In this document: positions 1 to 6,899 of the stretch, one piece after another
Layout of the letters: every line of letters begins with the position of its first letter
Position numbering within the stretch: position 1 is the stretch's first letter
Assembly: GCA_017425345.1 (NCBI GenBank)
Contig: JAFOML010000022.1
Coordinates: 1-25,600, forward strand
Direction of reading: 5' to 3'
Source of the DNA: Eubacterium sp.
Lineage (GTDB): Bacteria > Bacillota_A > Clostridia > Peptostreptococcales > Anaerovoracaceae
DNA length: 25,600 nucleotides
Position numbers and translations under genes: made by a program
The notes under the pieces: model-generated
The model's input: only the letters and a program-made list of their open reading frames with translations
Database searches by the model: none
Told to the model about the DNA's origin: nothing

Positions 1-345
1 ACCGTGTCGAGCGGAGCTTCCAGTCTCTATATGAAGGTCAAGGTCAAGGAGAATGAGACTCAGACCGAGACAGACACGAAGAAATTCAATTTCAGCGGGA
101 GTGATGTGAGCCTGGAGAACGTGCCGGAGGGGCTGAGCGCCTCTTCTGCGACGGAGGACATTACCGTCACCGTGAGCGGAACGGCGGATGATCTGAAGAC
201 GATCGGGAAGGACGATATTTCGCTCAGCGCAGACCTGAGCGGTCTTGACGCCGGGACGCAGAATGTGGTACTGAACGTGAGCTGCAGCGGAAACTATTCG
301 AATCTGTTTGCAGATCCGCAGGAGATAGAAGTAACTTTAGAATAA
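1..345 (+). CDS. YbbR-like domain protein, C-terminal fragment (5' end outside window)
   Basis: The reading frame is open from the first base and stops at TAA 343-345, so only the last 114 or so residues are present. The fragment has the look of a YbbR repeat: beta-rich, with a phrase of the type LENVPEGLSAS, then a TVTVSGTADDL strand-turn and DLSGLDAGTQNVVLNV, ending in a short EIEVTLE strand. In Bacillota such extracellular YbbR domains occur in CdaR, the membrane-anchored regulator of the diadenylate cyclase CdaA. That link is family knowledge. The signal anchor, the number of domains and any neighbouring cdaA lie outside the window, so I give no symbol. The gene ends 14 bp before the next start and probably shares its transcript. 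Confidence 0.68.
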   Translation, partial: TVSSGASSLYMKVKVKENETQTETDTKKFNFSGSDVSLENVPEGLSASSATEDITVTVSGTADDLKTIGKDDISLSADLSGLDAGTQNVVLNVSCSGNYSNLFADPQEIEVTLE

Positions 346-359
346 GAAGGAGCAGTAAT

Positions 360-1613
360 TTGGCTGAATACGAGATCAGAGATATTGCGCTCGCGCCATC
401 CGGTCATACCAAGATCGAATGGGTGCAGCACAATATGCCCCTGCTCGCAGGGTTAGAAGAGGAATTCAGGGAGACGCAGCCTTTCAAGGGAGTTCGCATC
501 TCCCTTTCTGTGCATCTGGAAGCGAAGACCGCTTACCTGTGCAAGGTGCTGGCGGCAGGCGGAGCGGAGATGTCTGTGACCGGAAGCAACGTGCTTTCCA
601 CGCAGGATGATGTCGCTGCCGCGCTGGTGGAGGACGGCCTCCGCGTGTTCGCGTATCACGGCGCGACACCGGAGGAATACGACCGGCACATTGAGATGTG
701 CCTTTCCAATAAGCCGAACATCATCATCGATGACGGCGGAGACCTGGTCTCCATGCTGCACACGAAGAGACCGGACCTTGCGGAAGAGGTCTGGGGCGGC
801 TGCGAGGAGACGACCACCGGCGTGATCCGCCTTAAGGCGATGGAGGCGGACGGTGTGCTGAAGTTCCCGATGGTAGCGGTGAATGACGCGGACTGTAAGC
901 ATCTGTTCGACAACCGGTATGGAACCGGTCAGTCCGTCTGGGACAGCATCATGCGGAACACCAACCTGATCGTCGCGTCGAAGACGGTCGTCGTCGTCGG
1001 TTACGGCTGGTGCAGCCGTGGAATCGCGATGCGGGCGGATTCGCTTGGCGCGCGCGTCATCGTGACAGAGGTGAATCCGGTCAAGGCGATCGAAGCCAGA
1101 ATGGATGGTTACGACGTGATGACAATGGCAGAAGCGGCGCCGCTCGGCGATATCTTCGTTTCCGCGACCGGCTGCTGCAAGACTATTACGGTCGAGCACA
1201 TGCTGACGATGAAGGATCGCGCGATCCTCACGAACGCAGGACATTTCAACTGCGAGATCGACATGGACGCGCTGGAGAAGGCAGCGGTCAGTAAGAAGGA
1301 GACCCGGGCGAATATCATGGGGTATGAGCTTCCGAACGGGAAATGGGTGAACGTGATCGCAGAGGGCCGCCTGGTCAATATCGCGGCAGCGGATGGACAT
1401 CCGGCAGAGATCATGGATATGAGTTTTGCGGTGCAGGCTTTGTCCGCGATGTATATCCTCGAGCATCACAGAGAGCTGGGCAACCGAGTGGTCGATGTCA
1501 GCCGCGAGATCGACGATGTCGTAGCGCGCCGCAAGCTCGCTGCCTGGGGGATCGAGATCGATGCCCTGACGGAAGAACAGGAAGCATACCTGCACAGCTG
1601 GGATCTTGGCTGA
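360..1613 (+). CDS. ahcY: S-adenosylhomocysteinase family protein (SAH hydrolase, possibly S-inosylhomocysteine hydrolase)
   Basis: NAD-dependent hydrolase that splits S-adenosylhomocysteine (or its deaminated form) to homocysteine plus a nucleoside, recycling the by-product of SAM methylations in the cytosol. The start is TTG at 360, placed by GAAGGAG at about 347-352; no ATG or GTG fits better. Visible family marks are STQDD (80-84), IIDDGGDL (122-129), EETTTGVIRL (149-158), the catalytic Lys/Asp region NDADCKHLFDN with K180 and D184, the NAD Rossmann loop GYGWCSRG (214-221) and NAGHFN. At 417 aa with a plain HSWDLG end it is the short archaeal/Thermotoga-type form, without the KPDHYRY-like tail of the long enzymes. 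The substrate-binding segment reads HLEAK (52-56) instead of the classical HxTxE, which may mean a different purine preference. Confidence 0.93.
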   Translation: MAEYEIRDIALAPSGHTKIEWVQHNMPLLAGLEEEFRETQPFKGVRISLSVHLEAKTAYLCKVLAAGGAEMSVTGSNVLSTQDDVAAALVEDGLRVFAYHGATPEEYDRHIEMCLSNKPNIIIDDGGDLVSMLHTKRPDLAEEVWGGCEETTTGVIRLKAMEADGVLKFPMVAVNDADCKHLFDNRYGTGQSVWDSIMRNTNLIVASKTVVVVGYGWCSRGIAMRADSLGARVIVTEVNPVKAIEARMDGYDVMTMAEAAPLGDIFVSATGCCKTITVEHMLTMKDRAILTNAGHFNCEIDMDALEKAAVSKKETRANIMGYELPNGKWVNVIAEGRLVNIAAADGHPAEIMDMSFAVQALSAMYILEHHRELGNRVVDVSREIDDVVARRKLAAWGIEIDALTEEQEAYLHSWDLG

Positions 1614-1628
1614 GAAAAGGAGAGAATC

Positions 1629-3308
1629 ATGGACAATCAGAAGCTGGCAGATCTTTTATTTCCGAATATAGAGAAGACGCCGGAAGATTATGAGAAGATG
1701 TACCCTGCGCGGGACCTGCCGGAAGGCGCGCGCGTGACGAGACTCGGACCGAGCCCGACCGGATTCATCCACATGGGGAATCTGTACGGCGCGTTCGTGG
1801 ACGAGCGGCTGGCGCACCAGAGCGGCGGCGTGTTCTACCTGCGCATTGAGGATACCGATGATAAGCGCTATGTGGAGGGCGCGATCGATCTGATCGTTAC
1901 TTCGCTGGAATTCTTTGGCGTGCAGTTTGACGAGGGCGCGTCCCGAGATGGAGATCACGGCGCTTACGGAGACTATACCCAGAGCCACAGAGGGCCGATC
2001 TATCAGTGCTTTGCGAAGAAGCTCGTCGCAAAGGGCAAGGCCTATCCGTGTTTCCTGACGGAAGAGGAGATCGCGGAGATCCGCGCCCGTCAGGAAGAAG
2101 AGAAGGCAACACCGGGCATCTACGGCGCATATGCTGCCTGCCGTGAATGGACGTACGAGCAGGTGGAAGAGGCGATAAAAGCCGGAAAACCGTATGTCGT
2201 GCGCCTGCGTTCCACCGGAAAGCCTGCTGAGCAGGATGCGGAAGGAAAAGAGATCGTCCGCCGCGTGAGCGTCGAGGATGCGGTCCGCGGTACGCTGTCG
2301 ATGCCGGAGAACTTTATGGATACGGTCATTCTGAAGGCGACCGGGATCCCGACCTATCATTTCGCGCATGTCGTGGATGATCACCTGATGCGCACGACGC
2401 ACGTGGTGCGCGGAGCAGAGTGGCTGTCTTCGCTGCCGATCCACGTGGAGCTGTTTGAGAAGCTCGGCTGGGAGCCGCCGGTCTACTGCCATACCGCGCA
2501 GCTGATGAAGCTGGACGAGGAAGGCAATAAGCGGAAGCTCTCCAAGAGAAAAGATCCGGAGCTCTCGCTCGACTACTACCGCAGCATGGGCTATCATCCG
2601 GCAGCCGTGCGGGAGTACCTGCTGACGATCCTGAACTCCAATTTCGAGGAATGGAGAATGGAGAACCCGGATGCGCCGATCGACGACTTCCGGTTCACGA
2701 CGGAGAAGATGAGCAGTTCGGGCGCACTGTTCGACCTGAACAAGCTGAATGATATCAGCAAGGACGTACTGCTGAAGATCAGCGCGGAAGAGCTGGCAGA
2801 CTGGCTCAGAGGCTGGTCGGAAGCATATGCGCCGGAGTTTTCCTCCGTATTTGAAGACCGCGATTATCTGGTGAAGATCCTCGATCTCGGCCGTCAGGAC
2901 AAGAAGCCGAGAAAGGATCTGATCTACGCGCGTCAGATCATGGAGTTCATCAGCTATTTCTTCGACGACCGGTTCCAGATCGAAGATGCGATGCCGGCAG
3001 AAGTGCCGCAGGAGGATCTCGGAACGATCCTGCGCGGCTATCTGGAGAGCTACGATCACAGCGATGACCAGAGTGAGTGGTTCGGAAAGATCCGCGCGAT
3101 GGCGGTCGAGCTCGGCTATGCGGCCAAGCCGAAGGACTTTAAAAAGCATCCGGAGGATTATAAGGGCCATGTCGGTCATGTCAGCAGCGTGATCCGCATC
3201 GCGCTGATGGGACGCGCACAGTCGCCGGACGTCTGGACGATCCAGCAGATCATGGGCGAAGAGATGGTGCGTAGAAGAATCGAAGCGTATCTAAAAGAAC
3301 TTTCTTGA
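1629..3308 (+). CDS. gltX: Glutamate--tRNA ligase, clostridial long form
   Basis: Class I aminoacyl-tRNA synthetase that charges tRNA-Glu with glutamate using ATP. ATG at 1629 follows an AAAAGGAGAGA site at 1616-1626, 15 bp after the preceding stop. The HIGH-equivalent is PSPTGFIHMGN, with HMGN at 48-51, followed by the GluRS phrase YLRIEDTD (70-77). The KMSKS-equivalent is KLSKR at 303-307. The last third is the helical anticodon-binding region. At 559 aa it is longer than the usual 470-490, mainly because about 36 residues precede the nucleotide-binding motif and the C-terminal part is extended. This long version is known from clostridia. Whether it also charges tRNA-Gln (non-discriminating) cannot be decided from the sequence. 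It is the last gene of the run before a hairpin terminator. Confidence 0.95.
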   Translation: MDNQKLADLLFPNIEKTPEDYEKMYPARDLPEGARVTRLGPSPTGFIHMGNLYGAFVDERLAHQSGGVFYLRIEDTDDKRYVEGAIDLIVTSLEFFGVQFDEGASRDGDHGAYGDYTQSHRGPIYQCFAKKLVAKGKAYPCFLTEEEIAEIRARQEEEKATPGIYGAYAACREWTYEQVEEAIKAGKPYVVRLRSTGKPAEQDAEGKEIVRRVSVEDAVRGTLSMPENFMDTVILKATGIPTYHFAHVVDDHLMRTTHVVRGAEWLSSLPIHVELFEKLGWEPPVYCHTAQLMKLDEEGNKRKLSKRKDPELSLDYYRSMGYHPAAVREYLLTILNSNFEEWRMENPDAPIDDFRFTTEKMSSSGALFDLNKLNDISKDVLLKISAEELADWLRGWSEAYAPEFSSVFEDRDYLVKILDLGRQDKKPRKDLIYARQIMEFISYFFDDRFQIEDAMPAEVPQEDLGTILRGYLESYDHSDDQSEWFGKIRAMAVELGYAAKPKDFKKHPEDYKGHVGHVSSVIRIALMGRAQSPDVWTIQQIMGEEMVRRRIEAYLKELS

Positions 3309-3314
3309 AGACTG

Positions 3315-3367
3315 AAAAAGCAGTGTCTCAAAAGGCGAATAATTTGTCTTAGGAGGCACTGCTTTTT
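3315..3367 (+). terminator. Rho-independent terminator after gltX
   Basis: An 11-bp perfect inverted repeat, AAAAAGCAGTG at 3315-3325 and CACTGCTTTTT at 3357-3367, begins 6 bp after the gltX stop. The spacer between the arms is about 31 nt, longer than usual. The A-run and T-run at the two ends allow it to work in either direction, though only gltX needs it. Confidence 0.75.
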
Positions 3368-3425
3368 AGCTGCCTTAATTTCCAATGGTTAATCGCCTGC
3401 AAGCCGGGCCATGGACAAGCCGCCA

Positions 3426-3724
3426 GGCACTTTGCCCACATAGGATCCCACCGTCTTGACGCATATTTGCGTCAAGCCAGAGCCATCGTAGCGCAGAGTG
3501 CTGTCATCAGAGTTGACACCTGAGTTATGACGCAAAAAACATTGAAATTCGGGGTATTTTTGCGTCAAGCAAAAGGTACCGGAGCAAAGGGTACCGCCAT
3601 CAGAGTTGATACCTGAGTTATGACGCTGAAACCATTGGAATTCGGGGCGTTTTTGCGTCAAGCAAGGGGGACAGGAGCGCAAAGTGCCACTTTGCAATCT
3701 AGGAGCAGCGTCTTGACGCATGGT
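3426..3724. repeat. Cluster of 93-bp tandem repeats with TTGACGCA/TGCGTCAA hairpins
   Basis: Two adjacent copies of a 93-bp unit start at 3505 and 3598 with CATCAGAGTTGA and share CCTGAGTTATGACGC, then AATTCGGGG, then TTTTTGCGTCAAGCAA. They are roughly 85-90 percent alike over the first two thirds. A degenerate half-copy precedes them from about 3465. Each unit can form a hairpin: CTTGACGCA 3455-3463 with TGCGTCAAG 3468-3476, TGACGCAAAAA 3528-3538 with TTTTTGCGTCA 3557-3567, and TGACGC 3621-3626 with GCGTCA 3655-3660. Smaller palindromes fill the spaces: GGTACC at 3575 and 3590, and GCAAAGTG/CACTTTGC at 3679-3695. The block is framed by similar CACTTTGC...CGTCTTGACGCAT stretches at 3428-3464 and 3688-3721. 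Its function is unknown; it resembles a dispersed intergenic repeat family. Confidence 0.8.
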
Positions 3725-3741
3725 GAATCGAATGAGATAAG
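3713..3741 (+). promoter_or_regulatory. Possible promoter upstream of the 217-bp palindrome
   Basis: TTGACG at 3713-3718 (five of six consensus bases) is followed after exactly 17 bp by GATAAG at 3736-3741 (four of six). The -35 lies in the last TTGACGCA copy of the repeat cluster, so it may be there by chance as part of the repeat. If real, transcription would begin near 3748 and run through the palindrome. Confidence 0.3.
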
Positions 3742-3747
3742 GATTAT

Positions 3748-3882
3748 ATGGATGGATTGGAAGGGTCGGCCTTTAAGCATGCCGGATGCGCGGTGATGCG
3801 ATATTCGCAGGAGCAGATGCAGGAAGACACGAGGCGAAGAAGAAGAATAGATAAGTCCCGGGAACTGTTTGAGCAAAAGTAA
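3748..3882 (+). CDS. Candidate 44-aa small ORF inside the palindromic element
   Basis: ATG 3748 to TAA 3880-3882 encodes a 44-residue, very hydrophilic peptide beginning MDGLEGSAFKHAGCAVMRYS and ending KSRELFEQK, with a run of five arginines in the middle. An AAGG lies about 5 nt before the ATG. I recognise no family. The ORF overlaps the left arm of the near-palindrome at 3768-3984, so it may be only a chance reading frame in a structured element, or the tail of a decayed gene. Confidence that it is translated is low. Confidence 0.2.
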   Translation: MDGLEGSAFKHAGCAVMRYSQEQMQEDTRRRRRIDKSRELFEQK

Positions 3883-3984
3883 TGCTGCGAGTTTTCCCGG
3901 GACTCTATTCTTCCTGAGCCGAGTGTTCTGACATGCCTGCTCCGAGGACTTAGCAGAACCGTGCATTCAGCATGCTTAAAGGCC
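3768..3984. repeat. 217-bp near-palindromic element (MITE-like or long-hairpin RNA)
   Basis: The two halves are imperfect reverse complements over about 90-97 bp each. The outermost 15 bp are perfect: GGCCTTTAAGCATGC at 3768-3782 against GCATGCTTAAAGGCC at 3970-3984. The innermost part is also near perfect: AGAATAG plus AGTCCCGGGAA (3844-3864) against TTCCCGGGACT plus CTATTCT (3894-3911). A 29-nt loop separates them. Between these zones the arms match at roughly three quarters of positions, with small gaps, including a shared GGAGCAG. No target-site duplication or transposase is visible. It could be a miniature inverted-repeat element or a transcribed long hairpin. Confidence 0.75.
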
Positions 3985-4005
3985 GCCTCTATTCTGAAGC
4001 GGCCT
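3974..4005 (-). terminator. Terminator hairpin downstream of cstA
   Basis: AGGCCGC (3980-3986) and GCGGCCT (3999-4005) form a 7-bp G+C stem with a 12-nt loop. It starts 17 bp beyond the cstA stop and is followed on the minus strand by TTTAAG. On the plus strand a T-run sits at 4011-4016, a few bases off the stem, so it may act weakly in both directions. Its left base overlaps the right end of the 217-bp palindrome. Confidence 0.6.
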
Positions 4006-4021
4006 CCTGCTTTTTTAATGG

Positions 4022-5779
4022 TTATGCTGCGGAGCCTGCGTGCTTCTCCGCTTTTTCTTTCGCCAGCGTACGGAAGCTCGTGATCGCAAGGATGATTGCC
4101 AGAACGACGAGCAGTACGGCGATGCCTGCCTGAACGGCAGCCCATGTGCCTTCCACGCCGCCGGCAGATGCCAGCGCGAGCTTGGCCATGATCGTCTGGA
4201 TCAGCGAGCAGATGGTAACGATCAGCATGAAGACCATCGGAATGTAGAACATCTTGTTATTGCGGCCGATGCTGCCGAGCCATGTGCAGACTGCGAGAAG
4301 TCCGAGCGCTGCCAGCAACTGGTTTGCCGCACCGAACAGAGGCCAGATGCGCGCGTATCCGGTCATGCCCAGCGCGATGCCGAGAACGACGGTGATCAGC
4401 GTCGCGAAATACGGGTTGACCAGAAGCTTCGTTCCGCCGGTCACGTCCTGTACGGTCTGGCCTTTCTCCAGCCAGAATTCCTGGAACATGTAACGTGCGA
4501 GACGTGTCGCGGTATCCAGAGAAGTCAGGCAGAAGACGGATACTGCCAGTACCAGCATATTGTAAGCGACGGTGACGACCTGCTCCGAGCCGGCAAAGGT
4601 GCCGAGCATCTGTGAAATACCGTTTGCGAATACGGCAGTCGGAGAGGTCAGCGTCGGCTCTGCAGAGGATGCGTCTGCCCAGACATAGCCTACCGCGCAC
4701 AGGGAGATGATCGCCAGAGCGCATTCGACGAGCATTGCGCCGTAGCCGATCGGCTTAGCATCTCTTTCGGAGTTGATCTGCTTGGCCGTTGTTCCGGATG
4801 CTACCAGCGAGTGGAATCCGGAGATCGCGCCGCAGGCAATCGTTACGAAAAGTGCCGGGAACAGCGTTCCTGTGGTAAAGAGTCCATTGCTTGCCGGAGC
4901 TGTGAATCCGGTGAAGGCGGGCATTTCAATATTTGCGTTGCCGCCAAGAGCTGCGCCGACAATACTGATGATCGCAAGTGCCATCATAAAGTAGAGAAGG
5001 AACGAGCTCAGGTAATCTCTCGGCTGGAGCAGGATCCATACCGGAGTTACAGATGCAATCAGAATGTAGACTCCCAGGAGCCACATCCATCCGGAGTAGG
5101 ACAGCGCGATCGGGTGGAAGTTCAGACCGACGGCAACGATGATGATGATCCCGACGACACCGAGCACAGAGGAGATGCCGATCGGAGCGTTCCTTCTGTA
5201 GACGAAGAATCCGAAGATGATCGCCAGAACGATGAAGAGGATGGAGATCATTGCGGTGGATTCATGCGCTTCGAGGACCGCGCCTTCCAGAACATTGCCC
5301 ATGGAGTCTGTGCTGCCGAACGTGCTTGCGACGATAGACGCAAACGCGGCAACGACCAGAAGGAGTGTCAGATAAGCGAAGATGATGAAGAGCCTCTTGG
5401 CTGTCTTTCCCATCGTGTCATCGATGACTTCTCCGATGGACTGCCCTTTGTGACGGATCGAGGCGAAGAGCGCGCCAAAGTCGTGCATTCCGCCGAAGAA
5501 GATGCCGCCAATCAGGACCCAGAGCATGACCGGGACCCATCCGAAGACAGCTGCCTGGATTGGGCCGTTGATCGGGCCGGCTCCTGCAATCGAGGAGAAG
5601 TGGTGGCCCATCAGTACCGGGGCCTTTGCCGTGGAGTAGTCCATGCCGTCTTCCAGTTCGTGAGATGGCGTGACGCGGTTCTCATCGATTCCCCATTGTT
5701 TGGCAAGCCAGCCGCCGTAGAAGATGTATCCGCAGATCAATACTAAAAGACTGATGATAAGGATAACTGCTGCATTCAT
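4022..5779 (-). CDS. cstA: CstA-family carbon starvation protein, pyruvate/peptide transporter
   Basis: Polytopic inner-membrane transporter of the CstA family, whose E. coli members CstA and BtsT take up pyruvate and have been linked to peptide uptake. The family signature GHHFSSIAGAGPINGP lies at 58-73, and MHDFGALFASIRHKGQSIGEVI follows near 98-118. Many hydrophobic segments of membrane length run through the protein, with another conserved stretch, GFHSLVASGTTAKQI, in the middle. At 585 aa it is shorter than the roughly 700-aa E. coli proteins, as is common in clostridia. ATG 5779 has a strong AGGAGG at 5788-5793. It lies 27 bp downstream of an unknown 194-aa gene and is probably co-transcribed with it. 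The substrate in this organism cannot be read from the sequence. Confidence 0.93.
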   Translation of the reverse strand: MNAAVILIISLLVLICGYIFYGGWLAKQWGIDENRVTPSHELEDGMDYSTAKAPVLMGHHFSSIAGAGPINGPIQAAVFGWVPVMLWVLIGGIFFGGMHDFGALFASIRHKGQSIGEVIDDTMGKTAKRLFIIFAYLTLLLVVAAFASIVASTFGSTDSMGNVLEGAVLEAHESTAMISILFIVLAIIFGFFVYRRNAPIGISSVLGVVGIIIIVAVGLNFHPIALSYSGWMWLLGVYILIASVTPVWILLQPRDYLSSFLLYFMMALAIISIVGAALGGNANIEMPAFTGFTAPASNGLFTTGTLFPALFVTIACGAISGFHSLVASGTTAKQINSERDAKPIGYGAMLVECALAIISLCAVGYVWADASSAEPTLTSPTAVFANGISQMLGTFAGSEQVVTVAYNMLVLAVSVFCLTSLDTATRLARYMFQEFWLEKGQTVQDVTGGTKLLVNPYFATLITVVLGIALGMTGYARIWPLFGAANQLLAALGLLAVCTWLGSIGRNNKMFYIPMVFMLIVTICSLIQTIMAKLALASAGGVEGTWAAVQAGIAVLLVVLAIILAITSFRTLAKEKAEKHAGSAA

Positions 5780-5806
5780 TTAGAATACCTCCTGAAAAAT
5801 AACGTT

Positions 5807-6391
5807 TCACCGCGGGAACGGAATCACCTTCCCGCAGTTTTCCTCATATCCTGCCATGCCTCGCCTTACTTCCTCAAAAGTACTCAGAAAGAACTTCTTC
5901 ATCTGTCTTGCGTCGCGATTGGTATAGACCTGTTCTTTTTCCAGATCGACCAGTATCAGATGCGCTTCTGCATAGCCCCGGAAGGTAAACAGGAAATTAT
6001 GCGTAAACCGGTAAGACCGGAGCTGTTCCGAGGTCGCCTGCGAAGGGGAATGATTGCAAATAAAAACAAAAGTGAGATAAGAATACATGTGGTCCTTTTC
6101 AGGATAACGTTCTCCTCTGCAGACCAGATCCGGGATCATGTGCTCCTTTATGACCGTCTCTGCATGTTCGATCATTTCCTCCGATAAGTCATCTGCGATA
6201 CGGAACAGGACGTGCTCATGGCTGCGAACCGTCCAAAGATTTGCCTTTCTGGTCAGGACGTATTTTTCATCCTGCGAAAGGTAGCTGGCATAGGCGTCAT
6301 ATTCCACACCGCAGGCGCGGTAAGGCTTCAGAATATCAAAAGAACCGGCATATTTGGCAAGTGTGCGGTCCAGGTACGTGTACGCGTCCAA
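5807..6391 (-). CDS. Uncharacterised 194-aa protein upstream of cstA
   Basis: I cannot assign a function. I set the start at TTG 6391 because AGGAGGAGA (minus strand) lies 9 nt before it; a longer frame from TTG 6412 would translate through that ribosome site. The protein begins MDAYTYLDRTLAKYAGSFDI and has alternating basic and aromatic segments such as LWTVRSHEHVLFRI, YSYLTFVFICNHS, NFLFTFRGYAEAHLILVDL and VYTNRDARQMKKFF. There is no signal peptide or transmembrane helix, so it should be cytosolic. It ends in a proline-rich KVIPFPR. It may belong to a DUF8052-like family, from memory only. It is the first gene of a likely two-gene operon with cstA, 27 bp apart, behind its own promoter, which suggests a role connected with the transporter or its substrate. 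Confidence 0.8.
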   Translation of the reverse strand: MDAYTYLDRTLAKYAGSFDILKPYRACGVEYDAYASYLSQDEKYVLTRKANLWTVRSHEHVLFRIADDLSEEMIEHAETVIKEHMIPDLVCRGERYPEKDHMYSYLTFVFICNHSPSQATSEQLRSYRFTHNFLFTFRGYAEAHLILVDLEKEQVYTNRDARQMKKFFLSTFEEVRRGMAGYEENCGKVIPFPR

Positions 6392-6451
6392 AGAAGCTCT
6401 CCTCCTGCGCAAAGGCGAATAAATCAGGATACTGAAATAACTACAGAGGAA

Positions 6452-6480
6452 AGTGTAGCACTTTTTGGGAAATAGTTCAA
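6452..6480 (-). promoter_or_regulatory. Promoter of the unknown-cstA operon
   Basis: On the minus strand TTGAAC (6475-6480) and TACACT (6452-6457) are 17 bp apart, and TGC immediately precedes the -10 (extended -10). It lies 60-90 bp upstream of the TTG start at 6391. The region further upstream is A+T-rich, like an UP-element. Confidence 0.6.
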
Positions 6481-6529
6481 TATATTTTAATAAAATTTGT
6501 AAAGAAACCCAAAAAAGGCGTTTGGGGCA

Positions 6530-6558
6530 TAATAAAAGGGCCGTCCCAAGGACGGCCC
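6530..6558 (-). terminator. Terminator of the 85-aa gene
   Basis: A perfect 9-bp stem, GGGCCGTCC 6538-6546 and GGACGGCCC 6550-6558, has a 3-nt loop. On the minus strand it is followed by TTTTATTATG. It lies about 20 bp after the stop of the small gene at 6578 and insulates it from the cstA operon. Confidence 0.88.
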
Positions 6559-6577
6559 GTCACATGCGAATAATCGA

Positions 6578-6835
6578 CTATCTTCTGTCATCAAACTGCA
6601 GCTCGAAGTTAGAGATGATATCCTGATTCTCCAAAGCCGTGTGCAGAACTGCGATCTGATCCTTGATGAAAGCGTTGATCTCGCTCTCAGCTATATCGTC
6701 TACGCCATGGCCCTTCATGTAGAGCTTCATCGACTCACGAATCACGATGTAGCAGACCTCATTGTCCAGTCCGTCGATAACCATGTTATTTACTGCGTTT
6801 GCGTATGCGTTTCTCAGTAACTCTTTCTTATCCAT
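6578..6835 (-). CDS. Uncharacterised 85-aa protein
   Basis: Small orphan gene with its own promoter and terminator. ATG 6835 is chosen because GGAGG lies 8 nt upstream; a longer frame to 6928 reads through the leader and the promoter. The product begins MDKKELLRNAYANAVNNMVI and ends in an acidic-basic tail FELQFDDRR. It looks like a compact, mainly helical, cytosolic protein with no signal, membrane segment or cysteine cluster (a single Cys in NEVCYIV). I recognise no domain. The neighbours are divergent dnaE and the cstA operon, neither of which points to a function. The well-formed expression signals make a real gene likely. Confidence 0.78.
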   Translation of the reverse strand: MDKKELLRNAYANAVNNMVIDGLDNEVCYIVIRESMKLYMKGHGVDDIAESEINAFIKDQIAVLHTALENQDIISNFELQFDDRR

Positions 6836-6899
6836 TCTGACATCCTCCATGAAAAAAAGATTACCCCGGGAGCAGGTCTCCCCTATGATTACTTCTAAA

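Noticed and set aside
343..362. SAM or SAH riboswitch before the SAH hydrolase gene
   Set aside because: Only 14 bp separate it from the YbbR gene stop, filled by the ribosome site; there is no room for an aptamer.
453..1595. Long antisense frame (380 aa) opposite the SAH hydrolase gene
   Set aside because: His/Arg/Asp-rich translation without domains, caused by G+C-biased codon use of the real gene. Similar shadows lie opposite gltX, dnaE, gpmI and addA.
3389..3721. Minus-strand open frame of 110 aa with a repeated LTQKxPEFQxFxRHNSG phrase
   Set aside because: It is produced by the 93-bp DNA repeat, whose period is a multiple of three. There is no ribosome binding site before its ATG and the frame follows the hairpins, so I treat it as a repeat, not a gene.
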